In this document: piece by piece, positions 33,461-40,943 of the stretch | How positions within the stretch are numbered: position 1 is the first letter of the stretch | Layout of the letters: each line of letters opens with the position of its first letter | Source: MGBC124762 sp048201935 | GTDB lineage: Bacteria; Bacillota; Clostridia; Oscillospirales; Oscillospiraceae | Reading direction: 5' to 3' | Length of the DNA stretch: 64,000 bases | Assembly: GCA_048201935.1 (NCBI GenBank) | Contig: DBFBGR010000002.1 | Coordinates: 1-64,000 of the forward strand | Program-made: the position numbers and the translations under genes | The notes under the pieces: model-generated | What the model saw: only the letters and a program-made list of their open reading frames with translations | Database searches by the model: none | What the model was told of the DNA's origin: nothing

Positions 33461-34264
33461 ATGAAAAAGAACGCTTACACCACTGCACCTGTGGCCACCG
33501 GCGAGATGCGGGTCTACGCCAGCGGGGACATGAAGCTCCACGCCTACCACACCGGCGACCCCATCGACGACCAGGTGCTGGTGGTGGAGAAGGCCGGGCA
33601 GGCCGTGGTCATCGAGTCTCCCTGCTTCCACGACAGCATCCGGGCCCTGACCGACTACCTGGACCGCTTGGGCCTGAAGGTGGCTGGGGTACTCACCGCC
33701 TACCACATGGCCGGGGCTACCTTCCTGCCCCAGGCGAAGAAGTACGCTACCCGTAACGCCGACGACTACGGCCACAACGGCGGCGGCAAGGGCCTGGTCG
33801 ACAGCTTTGCCGGGGCTTTTGGTGCCGCCTTTGACAGCTCCATCCACACCGTCACCGACGTGTTGGAGCCCGGCGCCGTGACCATCGGCGGTATCGACCT
33901 GGTCATCGTCCCCACCCAGGAGGCCTTTGACGTAGAGATCCCCGGGCTGAACGCGGTATACACCCACATGCTGGGCCACGACTGCCACTCCATCGTGGCG
34001 GGCCAGGGTCACGCCGACGCCATCATTGCCCAGCTCCAGGGCTACAAGGACCGGGGCTTCGATCTGGTGCTGACCTCTCACTATGTACCCGAGGACTTGG
34101 CCGACGTGGACGTGAAGATCGCTTATCTGGAGCGGGTCAAGGCCATCGCCGCCCAGAGCGCGGACAAGGCCGCCTTCCTGGCGGCGGTAAACGGGGAGTT
34201 TCCCCAGTATAGCGGCGGCAACTATCTGGAGATGACCGCCGGGATGTTCTTCTCCCAGGGATAA
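33461..34264 (+). CDS. MBL-fold-like protein lacking the usual metal motif
   Basis: The protein has 267 residues. The strand order and segments V-L-V-V-E-K-A-G-Q-A-V-V-I-E-S-P-C-F and G-L-K-V-A-G-V-L-T-A-Y-H-M-A-G-A-T-F-L resemble metallo-beta-lactamase-fold proteins. However, the canonical H-x-H-x-D-H is replaced by A-Y-H-M-A-G-A, so zinc hydrolase activity is doubtful. A later L-T-S-H-Y-V-P-E-D segment keeps one His. It is divergent from the HxlR regulator and ends 21 bp before the macrodomain gene. AAAGGAGG precedes the ATG. The function is unknown. Confidence 0.65.
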   Translation: MKKNAYTTAPVATGEMRVYASGDMKLHAYHTGDPIDDQVLVVEKAGQAVVIESPCFHDSIRALTDYLDRLGLKVAGVLTAYHMAGATFLPQAKKYATRNADDYGHNGGGKGLVDSFAGAFGAAFDSSIHTVTDVLEPGAVTIGGIDLVIVPTQEAFDVEIPGLNAVYTHMLGHDCHSIVAGQGHADAIIAQLQGYKDRGFDLVLTSHYVPEDLADVDVKIAYLERVKAIAAQSADKAAFLAAVNGEFPQYSGGNYLEMTAGMFFSQG

Positions 34265-34285
34265 AAACGTAAGGAGGCCGGGGAC

Positions 34286-35077
34286 ATGACCAGAGCCGAG
34301 CAGGTACAATGGTTGATCGAGCGGCTTTTGGAGGAAATGCCGGATACCCGCGTCCAGGCGGCGCGGGTATCCAGGACCGAGCACGCCCAGCGTCAACTGC
34401 TGCGAGGGCTGATGAACCTTCGCCCTCCTATGCCCCTGGCCCCTGATTTTTTGAAGGTCCAGGACGCGCTGTTGTCGGCGGAGCGGGAGGAGCGGAGCGT
34501 GGTGGACGTGGCATCGCTCCCCGAGGCCCCCGGCCGGCCCGGTGTGGTCCTCTGGCAAGGGGACATCACCCGCCTTAAGGTGGACGCCATCGTCAATGCC
34601 GCCAATTCGGCTCTGCTGGGGTGCTTCCATCCCTGCCATGGCTGCATCGACAACGCCATCCACTCCGCCGCGGGGCTTCAGCTTCGGGACGAGTGCGCAC
34701 GGCTCATGAACGACCAGGGCCACAGTGAACCTACGGGTCGGGCCAAGCTGACAAAGGGCTATAACCTTCCGGCCCGGTATGTGCTCCACACGGTGGGGCC
34801 CGTCGTGCAAGGTGAGGTGACGGCCCAGGACCGTGCGGCCCTGGCCGAGTGCTACTGTGCTAGCCTAACCTTGGCGGCGGAGCGCGGGTTGGAGAGCGTG
34901 GCCTTTTGCTGTATCTCCACCGGGGAATTTCACTTTCCAAACCAAGAGGCCGCCCGGATCGCGGTAGACACCGTGTCCGAATTTCTCCAAGCCCCCGGCA
35001 CGATCAAGAAGGTGATCTTCAATGTTTTCAAGGACATGGACGCGGAGCTCTACCGAGCGCTTCTCGGAACAAATTGA
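34286..35077 (+). CDS. Zinc-containing macrodomain protein-ADP-ribose hydrolase
   Basis: The 263-residue protein has an N-terminal helical region (1-80), then a macrodomain: V-V-L-W-Q-G-D-I-T-R-L, the D-A-I-V-N-A-A-N-S-A-L-L-G-C-F-H-P-C-H-G-C-I-D segment, and C-I-S-T-G-E-F-H-F-P-N. The Cys/His cluster after the N-A-A-N motif is the zinc-site insertion of Zn-macrodomains that remove ADP-ribose from modified proteins. These pair with SirTM sirtuins, and here the SirTM gene overlaps its 3' end by 56 bp. Presumed HxlR control comes from upstream. Confidence 0.92.
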   Translation: MTRAEQVQWLIERLLEEMPDTRVQAARVSRTEHAQRQLLRGLMNLRPPMPLAPDFLKVQDALLSAEREERSVVDVASLPEAPGRPGVVLWQGDITRLKVDAIVNAANSALLGCFHPCHGCIDNAIHSAAGLQLRDECARLMNDQGHSEPTGRAKLTKGYNLPARYVLHTVGPVVQGEVTAQDRAALAECYCASLTLAAERGLESVAFCCISTGEFHFPNQEAARIAVDTVSEFLQAPGTIKKVIFNVFKDMDAELYRALLGTN

Positions 35078-35900
35078 GCGGCTCCGGGAGGCGCTGGACC
35101 AGGCCGACGCTGTGGTCATCGGTGCGGGGGCGGGGCTGTCCACGGCGGCGGGCTTTGTCTATGATGGAGCGCGTTTCGCGGAGCACTTCTCCGACTTTGC
35201 CGCCAAGTACGGCTTTTCGGACATGTACGCCGGGGGCTTTTACCCCTACGCCACCTTGGAGGAGTACTGGGCCTACTGGAGCCGCTATATCTGGCTCAAC
35301 CGCTACCAGGACGCGCCCAAGGGCCTCTACCAAGACCTCTTGGGGCTAGTGGAGGATAAAGACTATTTCGCCCTCACCACCAACGTGGACCACTGCTTCC
35401 AAAAGGCGGGCTTTGATAAGGCGCGGCTCTTCTACACCCAGGGGGACTACGGCCTTTGGCAGTGCTCTGCGCCCTGCCACCAGGCGACCTACGACAACGA
35501 AGACGTTGTGCGGCAGATGGTGGAGCGGCAGCGGGATAGGAAGGTGCCCACGGAGCTGGTCCCGCACTGTCCACGCTGCGGCGAGCCCATGACCATGAAC
35601 CTGCGCTGTGATGATCGCTTTGTTCAAGACGAGGGCTGGTACGCCGCCGGTCGCCGCTACGCAGACTTTTTGCGCCGCCACCAAGAGGGGAAGACGCTAT
35701 TTTTGGAGCTGGGCGTGGGCTTCAATACCCCCGGCGTCATCAAGTACCCCTTCTGGCGCATGACCGCTGCGAACCCGGAGGCCGTTTACGTCTGTGTCAA
35801 TCAAGGCCAGGCCGTTTGTCCCAAGGAGTTGGAGGAGCGGTCGCTGTGCCTGAACGGCGACATCCAAGCGGCTTTGACCGCTCTGGCCGAGCGCGTATAA
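35022..35900 (+). CDS. SirTM-type Sir2 family ADP-ribosyltransferase
   Basis: The 292-residue protein has the Sir2 NAD site (A-V-V-I-G-A-G-A-G-L-S-T-A-A-G-F) and the T-T-N-V-D-H motif. It has four cysteines for a structural zinc (C-S-A-P-C and C-P-R-C) and the late L-E-L-G-V-G-F-N-T-P segment. It matches class M sirtuins, which ADP-ribosylate lipoylated GcvH-L carriers rather than deacetylate. I used ATG 35022, which has AAGGTGATC nearby and overlaps the macrodomain gene by 56 bp. No GcvH-L or lipoate ligase gene is adjacent, unlike the described operons. Confidence 0.85.
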   Translation: MFSRTWTRSSTERFSEQIERLREALDQADAVVIGAGAGLSTAAGFVYDGARFAEHFSDFAAKYGFSDMYAGGFYPYATLEEYWAYWSRYIWLNRYQDAPKGLYQDLLGLVEDKDYFALTTNVDHCFQKAGFDKARLFYTQGDYGLWQCSAPCHQATYDNEDVVRQMVERQRDRKVPTELVPHCPRCGEPMTMNLRCDDRFVQDEGWYAAGRRYADFLRRHQEGKTLFLELGVGFNTPGVIKYPFWRMTAANPEAVYVCVNQGQAVCPKELEERSLCLNGDIQAALTALAERV

Positions 35901-35951
35901 TCCTACCAACAGTGCCCATACTAAAGCCATCCATATTTGGGAGGCGTGGGC

Positions 35952-36401
35952 ATGAAGATGACCAACCAGGAGTACAACAAATACGTGGAGAACAAGGCCA
36001 AGCCCTCTCCCATCTGGAAGGACCTGTGCTGGGCCTTTTTGGTGGGCGGAGCCATCTGCGCGGCGGGGCAGGGGCTGACCAATCTCTATGTGTACCTGGG
36101 CTCCACCACTGAGGATGCGGGCACCTGGACCTCCATCACGCTGATCTTCCTGGCGGCGTTGCTGACGGGCCTGGGCGTCTTTGACGACATCGCCAAGCAC
36201 GCCGGAGCGGGCACGCTGGTGCCCATCACCGGCTTCTCCAACGCCATGGCCTCTCCGGCCCTGGAGTTCAAGAGCGAGGGTCTTGTGCTGGGAACCGGGG
36301 CCAAGCTCTTCACCGTAGCCGGTCCGGTGCTGGTCTATGGCATCTCCGCCAGCGCTATCTACGGCATCATCCTTTGCGTCATCGGCATGATCCAAGGATA
36401 A
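35952..36401 (+). CDS. spoVAC: Stage V sporulation protein AC
   Basis: The 149-residue membrane protein has the SpoVAC pattern: a short soluble N-terminus, then membrane segments (residues about 24-45, 57-76, 115-147) with G-A-G-T-L-V-P-I-T-G-F-S-N-A-M-A-S-P-A-L-E-F-K-S-E-G characteristic of the family. It forms part of the inner-membrane channel for dipicolinic acid in spores. GGGAGG precedes ATG 35952. Its usual partners spoVAD and spoVAE are not next to it; a terminator follows directly. Confidence 0.92.
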   Translation: MKMTNQEYNKYVENKAKPSPIWKDLCWAFLVGGAICAAGQGLTNLYVYLGSTTEDAGTWTSITLIFLAALLTGLGVFDDIAKHAGAGTLVPITGFSNAMASPALEFKSEGLVLGTGAKLFTVAGPVLVYGISASAIYGIILCVIGMIQG

Positions 36402-36410
36402 ATCGTAAGA

Positions 36411-36450
36411 AAAAGGACTGACAAGGCAAACGCCTTGTCAGTCCTTTTTT
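36411..36450. terminator. Bidirectional terminator between spoVAC and yjdF
   Basis: Perfect 16-bp arms (AAAAGGACTGACAAGG and complement) around a 6-nt loop, with A and T runs on either side, separate converging genes. Confidence 0.88.
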
Positions 36451-36455
36451 GCGCG

Positions 36456-36875
36456 TCACCGGCCCCGATGCTTTTCCTTGTGCTTTTCCTGCCGCTGGGC
36501 GTAGCAGCGGACTTTTTCCGCCTCTTTTTCCTGGCGGGAGCGCTCCTTGCGCTGGAGCTTTCCGGCCTCCCGTTGGAGCTGGAGGGCCTGTTGGGACTTG
36601 GTGGAGCCGCTCGGCTTGCGCAACTGGGCCTGGATGGAGCGTTGGAGCCGCTTGGGATTGTGGTGGGGCGTGGCTGTGCCGAGGTGGGCCACAGGGGGAC
36701 TGAAGCGTAGCTTGTGCCAGTTCTGCTCCAGAAAGGCATAGACCTCGTAGTCCTTTGGCTCCGGGCCAAAGGTGATCTTCGCCGCCTCCAGTCTGCCGTC
36801 GCAGACCCGCTCGTAGACCCCCACCCAAAAGGGGTCCTCAAAGTACACCGTCAGTCGGCTTTCGTTTTCGGGCAT
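36456..36875 (-). CDS. yjdF: YjdF family protein (DUF2992)
   Basis: The 139-residue protein has the YjdF N-terminal domain: S-R-L-T-V-Y-F-E-D-P-F-W-V-G-V-Y-E-R, the F-G-P-E-P-K-D-Y-E-V-Y segment and the L-R-F-S-P-P-V segment. A very basic, Lys/Arg/Gln-rich helical C-terminus follows (Q-R-K-E-R-S-R-Q-E-K-E-A-E-K). The protein's role is unknown. In many Firmicutes the gene sits behind the yjdF RNA, which binds azaaromatic compounds, suggesting a toxicity response. Such a leader is visible upstream here. Confidence 0.9.
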   Translation of the reverse strand: MPENESRLTVYFEDPFWVGVYERVCDGRLEAAKITFGPEPKDYEVYAFLEQNWHKLRFSPPVAHLGTATPHHNPKRLQRSIQAQLRKPSGSTKSQQALQLQREAGKLQRKERSRQEKEAEKVRCYAQRQEKHKEKHRGR

Positions 36876-36882
36876 AACAAAT

Positions 36883-37010
36883 CCTCCTCGTTTTGTCGGC
36901 GGAGAATGGACATCCGAGGAGGAAGGTTACTAACGGTAAATGCGTACCGTGCCCGGACTACCTACCGGGCCGTGTTTTTATCCCCGCGCGTATTGATAAC
37001 AGCATACTAC
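36883..37010 (-). promoter_or_regulatory. Candidate yjdF (azaaromatic) riboswitch with sequestered ribosome site
   Basis: The minus-strand leader contains GCGCGGGG (36981-36988), a GC stem of CCGGGCC with GCCCGGA (36964-36970 with 36951-36957), and an ACGGTA/TACCGT stem. An 8-base segment (36915-36922) is exactly complementary to the ribosome-site region CGAGGAGG (36883-36890) eight bases before the yjdF start. This is the architecture of a translational riboswitch, and the gene downstream is the family's usual target. The consensus match is from memory. Confidence 0.65.
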
Positions 37011-37033
37011 GGCGGGATAGAAAAATCAAGAGG

Positions 37034-37354
37034 TCATCGCGGAGAAAACAGTTCGATCTGCTCGCCGCCAGGACCTTTGACAAAGGCGATACGGGCGGGG
37101 CAGGGAGAGGTGATGTCCTTTGGTGGCACATGAGCGGTGGCTCCATGGGAGAGGGCAATATGCTTAAAACAGCCGTCACCAAGGGCCTCGCTTTCAAACA
37201 CCTCCAGGATATCCCCGCCAAGGGCCAGCCAGCACCCCTTGTGGGGCAAGGTGAACTCCTTTACGGTTTTCGCCTGAAAGACATCCTGATAAAAGTGAAC
37301 TGTTTTCACCAAACAAGGGGTGTAGAGGGCCACATGGGCCAATCCCGCTATCAT
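37034..37354 (-). CDS. VOC (glyoxalase-fold) family protein
   Basis: The 106-residue protein has the vicinal-oxygen-chelate fold: L-A-H-V-A-L-Y-T-P at the start, F-Y-Q-D-V-F-Q-A-K, F-K-H-I-A-L-S, and the C-terminal P-G-G-E-Q-I-E-L-F. His7, His69 and the C-terminal Glu could ligate metal. The reaction is unknown. The start overlaps the stop of the large GTPase-nuclease gene by 4 bp, with AGGAGG inside that gene, so it is co-translated. The glyoxalase fold also includes drug-binding proteins. Confidence 0.85.
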   Translation of the reverse strand: MIAGLAHVALYTPCLVKTVHFYQDVFQAKTVKEFTLPHKGCWLALGGDILEVFESEALGDGCFKHIALSHGATAHVPPKDITSPCPARIAFVKGPGGEQIELFSPR

Positions 37355-39987
37355 GCTTTGTCCTCCTGACGTGACTTGCCTTGCGCCTTGCGGAATGCTT
37401 CCGCCACGCTTTGAGCCGGGGAGGGCAACTGGCTCTTGGCCACCAGGGCGGCGATCTGGCCCAGGGCCTCCTCCATCTCCTGGTGGAGGGCGCTGGCGGA
37501 GAGGCGCAGGGCCCCGTGGCCCAGAATGATGACCTGGACCAGGCCGTCGGAGGTGGCTACCCGGACCCGATTGTCCTTGCCCAGGCGGTAGGTGGCCTTT
37601 TCGATATAAGCGTCGGCGGTCTCGGCCTCCTTGGTATAGACCACGGTGATGTTGTTGTGCCGCTCCACCTTTTCAACGCCGCCCTTGACCTTGTAGGCGT
37701 CAAAGACCAGGATGACCCGGTTGCCCCGGTAGCCCTGGTAGTTGGACAAAAGCTCGGTCAAAAGGACCCGGGCGGCGTCCAGGCTTTCCTGGGCTACTGT
37801 TTTCAGCTCCTCCCAGGCGAAGATGATGTTGTAGCCGTCCACCAGCAGATATTCCGCCTTTTCCTCGCCCAGATCCACCCGGACCTTGTCGGGCAGGGTG
37901 GGGGCCGCCTTGGGGGTGGACATGGGCCGGGGACCGGGGGCCTTGATGGGGCCGTAGGTCCGCTCGAAGATGGCCTGGAGCTCGTCATCCTGGGCTTTTG
38001 TGCCCGAGTAGGTCACGGCCTTGGGGGCCTGGGAGACCACCTGGGCGTCCTCAATGATACCGTCGGTCAACCGCAAACCGCTGGAGACATGGGCATGGGC
38101 GGGAACCTCCTGCCAGGGGACGCTGTGGCCCGCGCCGTGGGAGCAGAAGACGGAGTCGGCGGGGTGTTCGGTATCCCGCTCCGGGTCGTAGCCCGAGGCG
38201 GCTACCACCGCTTCCTGGTCCCGGCAGGGCCGGTAGCCGCCCAGGGCGCAGCTCAAACGGCCCATACCGTGGGTATAGGCGGCCAGGGTCTCGGGGTAGT
38301 CCCCAAAAGCGGCTACGCTCACGGAACCTCGAATGGAGGCCTCTTCGCCCAGAGTCTGGGGCGGCTCCACCTCCGCGCCCATCTGTCCCAGGTCGGACAG
38401 GGCCCGGCCCACAAAGCTTTGGGGCAGCTCCAAAACAAAGTCGTACCAGGGCTCCAGCAGCACGTTTTCCGCGCCCATGAGCCCTTGGCGCAGAGCGCGG
38501 CAGGCCGCCTGGCGAAAGTCGCCCCCCTCGGTGTGCTTGGGGTGGGCCCGCCCGGCCACCAAGGTGATATTTACATCGGTCAGCGGCGCGCCGGTGAGCA
38601 CGCCGGGATGGCTCAGACTGGCCAGCGAGTTGAGAGCCAGCCGCTGCCAGGGGAAGTCCATCATCTCCTGGGGGCAGGCGGAGGAGAAGTGCAGGCCGCT
38701 GCCCGGCTGGGCGGGCTCCAGGAGCAGATGGACCTCGGCGTAGTGCCGCAGAGGCTCGAAGTGGCCGATGCCGATGGCGGGGGCGGCGATGGTCTCCTTG
38801 TAAAGAATGGCCCCGGGGCCAAAGTCGCAGCTGAGGCCGAAGCGGTCGGCCAGCACACGCTTTAAGATCTGACCCTGGACCTCGCCCATGAGCTGGACGT
38901 GGATGGCCCGGTTTTGCTCGCCCCAGGACACATGGAGCTGTGGGTCCTGGGCGGCCAACTGCTGGAAATATTGATAGGCGGTATGTGGGTCCTGGCCCTC
39001 GCTTAGCAGGACCTGATAGGTCCGCACGGGCTGGAGGGCAGGGGAGACAAGGGCGGGGCCCTCGCCAAAGACCTGGCCGGGCACAGCTTTTGTCAGCCCT
39101 GTAACGGCGCAGAGGGTCCCCGCTGGGGCCACGTCCACAGCCTGGAACTTCTCCCCGGAGTAGAGCCGGATCTGGTCTACCTTCTCGCCCTCGCCCAGCA
39201 CGTCCTTCACCCGCAGCGCGCCGCCGGTGATCTTCAGGTGGGTGATCTGGCCGCTGCCATGGGGCCGCTCCACCTTGTAGACCTGGGCCGAGAAGGTCTC
39301 GGACCAGCGTTTTTGGGGCAGGGCCGCCTCAAGCCCCGCTAAAAGCTCCGCAACACCTTCCAACTTCAAGGCCGAGCCGAACCAGCAGGGAAAGAGTTTT
39401 CTATCGGCCATCAACGACCCAATGACCTCCGGCAAAAGCGAGCCCTTGTCCAGATATTCCGCCAGCAGGTCCTCGTCGCACAGGGCCACCGACTCCCAAA
39501 AGCTATCGTCTCTGGGTACAGAAAAGTCCACGCACTGCCCGCTGAGCACGTTTTGCAGCTCGGAGAGCAGATTTTCCCGGCCCCGGTTGGGCAGGTCCAT
39601 TTTGTTGACGAACACCGCCGTGGGCACGCCGTAGCGCTCCAGCAGCCGCCACAGGGTCCGGGTGTGGCTCTGAACGCCGTCGGTGCCGCTGACCACCAAG
39701 AGGGCGCAGTCCATCACCTGCAACGCCCGCTCCATCTCGGCGGAGAAGTCCACGTGGCCCGGGGTGTCCAACAGGGTGATCTGGCGGTCGCCCAGCGGGA
39801 AAATAGCCTGCTTGGAAAAGATGGTGATGCCCCGCTCCCGCTCCAGGGCGTCGGTGTCCAGGAAACTACTTTGGTGGTCCACACGGCCCAGGCTGCGTAG
39901 CTGCCCGGCGGAGTATAAAAGGGCCTCGGACAGGGTGGTCTTGCCCGCATCCACGTGGGCCAGAATGCCCAGAACCGTATTGTCCAT
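37351..39987 (-). CDS. TetM-like ribosomal GTPase fused to a Rae1/YacP NYN endoribonuclease
   Basis: The protein has 878 residues. Residues 1-about 640 form an EF-G-like GTPase of the TetM/TetO ribosomal-protection type: G1 G-I-L-A-H-V-D-A-G-K-T-T (7-18), R-G-I-T-I (switch I, 52-56), D-T-P-G-H-V-D-F (74-81), N-K-M-D (128-131). After a linker, residues about 713-850 form an NYN domain matching YacP/Rae1: L-L-V-D-G-Y-N-I-I, V-I-L-V-F-D-A-Y-K-V-K-G, Y-T-K-E-A-E-T-A-D and A-T-S-D-G. Acidic catalytic residues are present. In Bacillus, Rae1 is a separate protein that cuts mRNA in the ribosomal A site. Fusion suggests a factor that enters the A site and cleaves there. ATG 39987 follows AAAGGGGGG; the upstream extension crosses the promoter. 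Confidence 0.9.
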   Translation of the reverse strand: MDNTVLGILAHVDAGKTTLSEALLYSAGQLRSLGRVDHQSSFLDTDALERERGITIFSKQAIFPLGDRQITLLDTPGHVDFSAEMERALQVMDCALLVVSGTDGVQSHTRTLWRLLERYGVPTAVFVNKMDLPNRGRENLLSELQNVLSGQCVDFSVPRDDSFWESVALCDEDLLAEYLDKGSLLPEVIGSLMADRKLFPCWFGSALKLEGVAELLAGLEAALPQKRWSETFSAQVYKVERPHGSGQITHLKITGGALRVKDVLGEGEKVDQIRLYSGEKFQAVDVAPAGTLCAVTGLTKAVPGQVFGEGPALVSPALQPVRTYQVLLSEGQDPHTAYQYFQQLAAQDPQLHVSWGEQNRAIHVQLMGEVQGQILKRVLADRFGLSCDFGPGAILYKETIAAPAIGIGHFEPLRHYAEVHLLLEPAQPGSGLHFSSACPQEMMDFPWQRLALNSLASLSHPGVLTGAPLTDVNITLVAGRAHPKHTEGGDFRQAACRALRQGLMGAENVLLEPWYDFVLELPQSFVGRALSDLGQMGAEVEPPQTLGEEASIRGSVSVAAFGDYPETLAAYTHGMGRLSCALGGYRPCRDQEAVVAASGYDPERDTEHPADSVFCSHGAGHSVPWQEVPAHAHVSSGLRLTDGIIEDAQVVSQAPKAVTYSGTKAQDDELQAIFERTYGPIKAPGPRPMSTPKAAPTLPDKVRVDLGEEKAEYLLVDGYNIIFAWEELKTVAQESLDAARVLLTELLSNYQGYRGNRVILVFDAYKVKGGVEKVERHNNITVVYTKEAETADAYIEKATYRLGKDNRVRVATSDGLVQVIILGHGALRLSASALHQEMEEALGQIAALVAKSQLPSPAQSVAEAFRKAQGKSRQEDKA

Positions 39988-40021
39988 GTCCGCGCCCCCC
40001 TTTCCGTCATATCCTTTTGGT

Positions 40022-40050
40022 ATTTTACCACGTACCGGAGCGGGACACAA
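40022..40050 (-). promoter_or_regulatory. Promoter of the GTPase-nuclease gene
   Basis: On the minus strand TTGTGT (40045-40050) and TAAAAT (40022-40027), spacing 17 bp, 34 bp upstream of the start. Confidence 0.6.
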
Positions 40051-40053
40051 GCC

Positions 40054-40082
40054 TTGCCTATTGAAGTGGGATATGGTATGCT
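40054..40082 (+). promoter_or_regulatory. Promoter of the lipase-like gene
   Basis: TTGCCT (40054-40059) and TATGCT (40077-40082), spacing 17 bp. Its -35 box is only 3 bp from the -35 of the divergent GTPase-nuclease promoter, so the two probably compete or share regulation. Confidence 0.6.
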
Positions 40083-40108
40083 TTGGATAAAGATGGAGGT
40101 GACCATCT

Positions 40109-40924
40109 ATGAACGATTCGATCTGCCGCACCCGCTACCCCATCGTCCTGGTCCACGGCACCGGCTTTCGGGACTGGAAGGGGCTTCAATACTGGGGCCG
40201 CGTCCCCAAGACCTTGGAGGAGCATGGCGCCCAGGTGTTTTTCGGCAATCAGGACGGCTGGGCCACGGTGGAGCAAAACGCCGCCGCGCTCAGAGACCGG
40301 GTGGAAGAGGTCCTGGCCCAGACCGGCAGCGAAAAAGTCCATCTCATCGCCCACTCCAAGGGCGGGCTGGACGCCCGGTGCATGGTATCCTCCCTGGACA
40401 TGGGCTCCAAGGTGGCCTCGGTATCCCTGGTGGCCTCGCCCAATCATGGCTCGCGGACCATGGACGGGCTCTACCGCATGCCCAAATGGGTTTTTCGGCT
40501 GGGCGGCTTCTTTGTCAATACGTGGTACCGCATGATTGGGGACAAGCACCCGGATTTCTGCTCGGTCTGCTCTCAGTTCACCACGTCCTGGGCCCGAGAG
40601 TTCAACGAGAAGAACCCCGACGCCCAGGGCGTGCTCTACCGCAGCTACACCGGCGTTATGTCCTCGTGGCGCAGCGACGTGTTCATGTGGTGGCAAAACC
40701 TCATCATGGGCTGGGTGGAGCAGGACAATGACGGCCTGGTGACCCTGGAATCCGCCCGCTGGACCGGCTTTCAGGAGGTCTGGCGAGGCGTAGGCGGTCG
40801 GGGCGTGTCCCACATGGACGAGATCGACTTTCGCCGCCGGCCCTTGAAATACCACGGAAAACGCTATGATGTTGTAGAAGAATACATCAAAATGGTGTCC
40901 CAGCTTAAGGAGCTGGGGTTGTGA
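40109..40924 (+). CDS. Alpha/beta hydrolase, triacylglycerol lipase-like
   Basis: The 271-residue protein has the lipase pattern Y-P-I-V-L-V-H-G-T-G-F (oxyanion loop), the nucleophile elbow A-H-S-K-G-G-L-D (Ser about residue 91), S-P-N-H-G-S, and a late H-M-D-E-I-D-F with a plausible catalytic His. There is no signal peptide, so an intracellular esterase is more likely than a secreted lipase. GGAGGTG precedes the ATG. It begins an operon with the 5-formyl-THF cyclo-ligase gene. Confidence 0.85.
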   Translation: MNDSICRTRYPIVLVHGTGFRDWKGLQYWGRVPKTLEEHGAQVFFGNQDGWATVEQNAAALRDRVEEVLAQTGSEKVHLIAHSKGGLDARCMVSSLDMGSKVASVSLVASPNHGSRTMDGLYRMPKWVFRLGGFFVNTWYRMIGDKHPDFCSVCSQFTTSWAREFNEKNPDAQGVLYRSYTGVMSSWRSDVFMWWQNLIMGWVEQDNDGLVTLESARWTGFQEVWRGVGGRGVSHMDEIDFRRRPLKYHGKRYDVVEEYIKMVSQLKELGL

Positions 40925-40943
40925 AGGGGAGAAAGATAACGTG

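Noticed and set aside
37381..38865. 494-codon plus-strand frame opposite the GTPase-nuclease gene
   Set aside because: Antisense shadow; the minus-strand gene has two clear domains, a promoter and a ribosome site.
37351..39987. Calling the TetM-like gene a tetracycline resistance gene
   Set aside because: It has a C-terminal NYN nuclease, core-genome composition and no mobile context, so resistance cannot be inferred from similarity alone.
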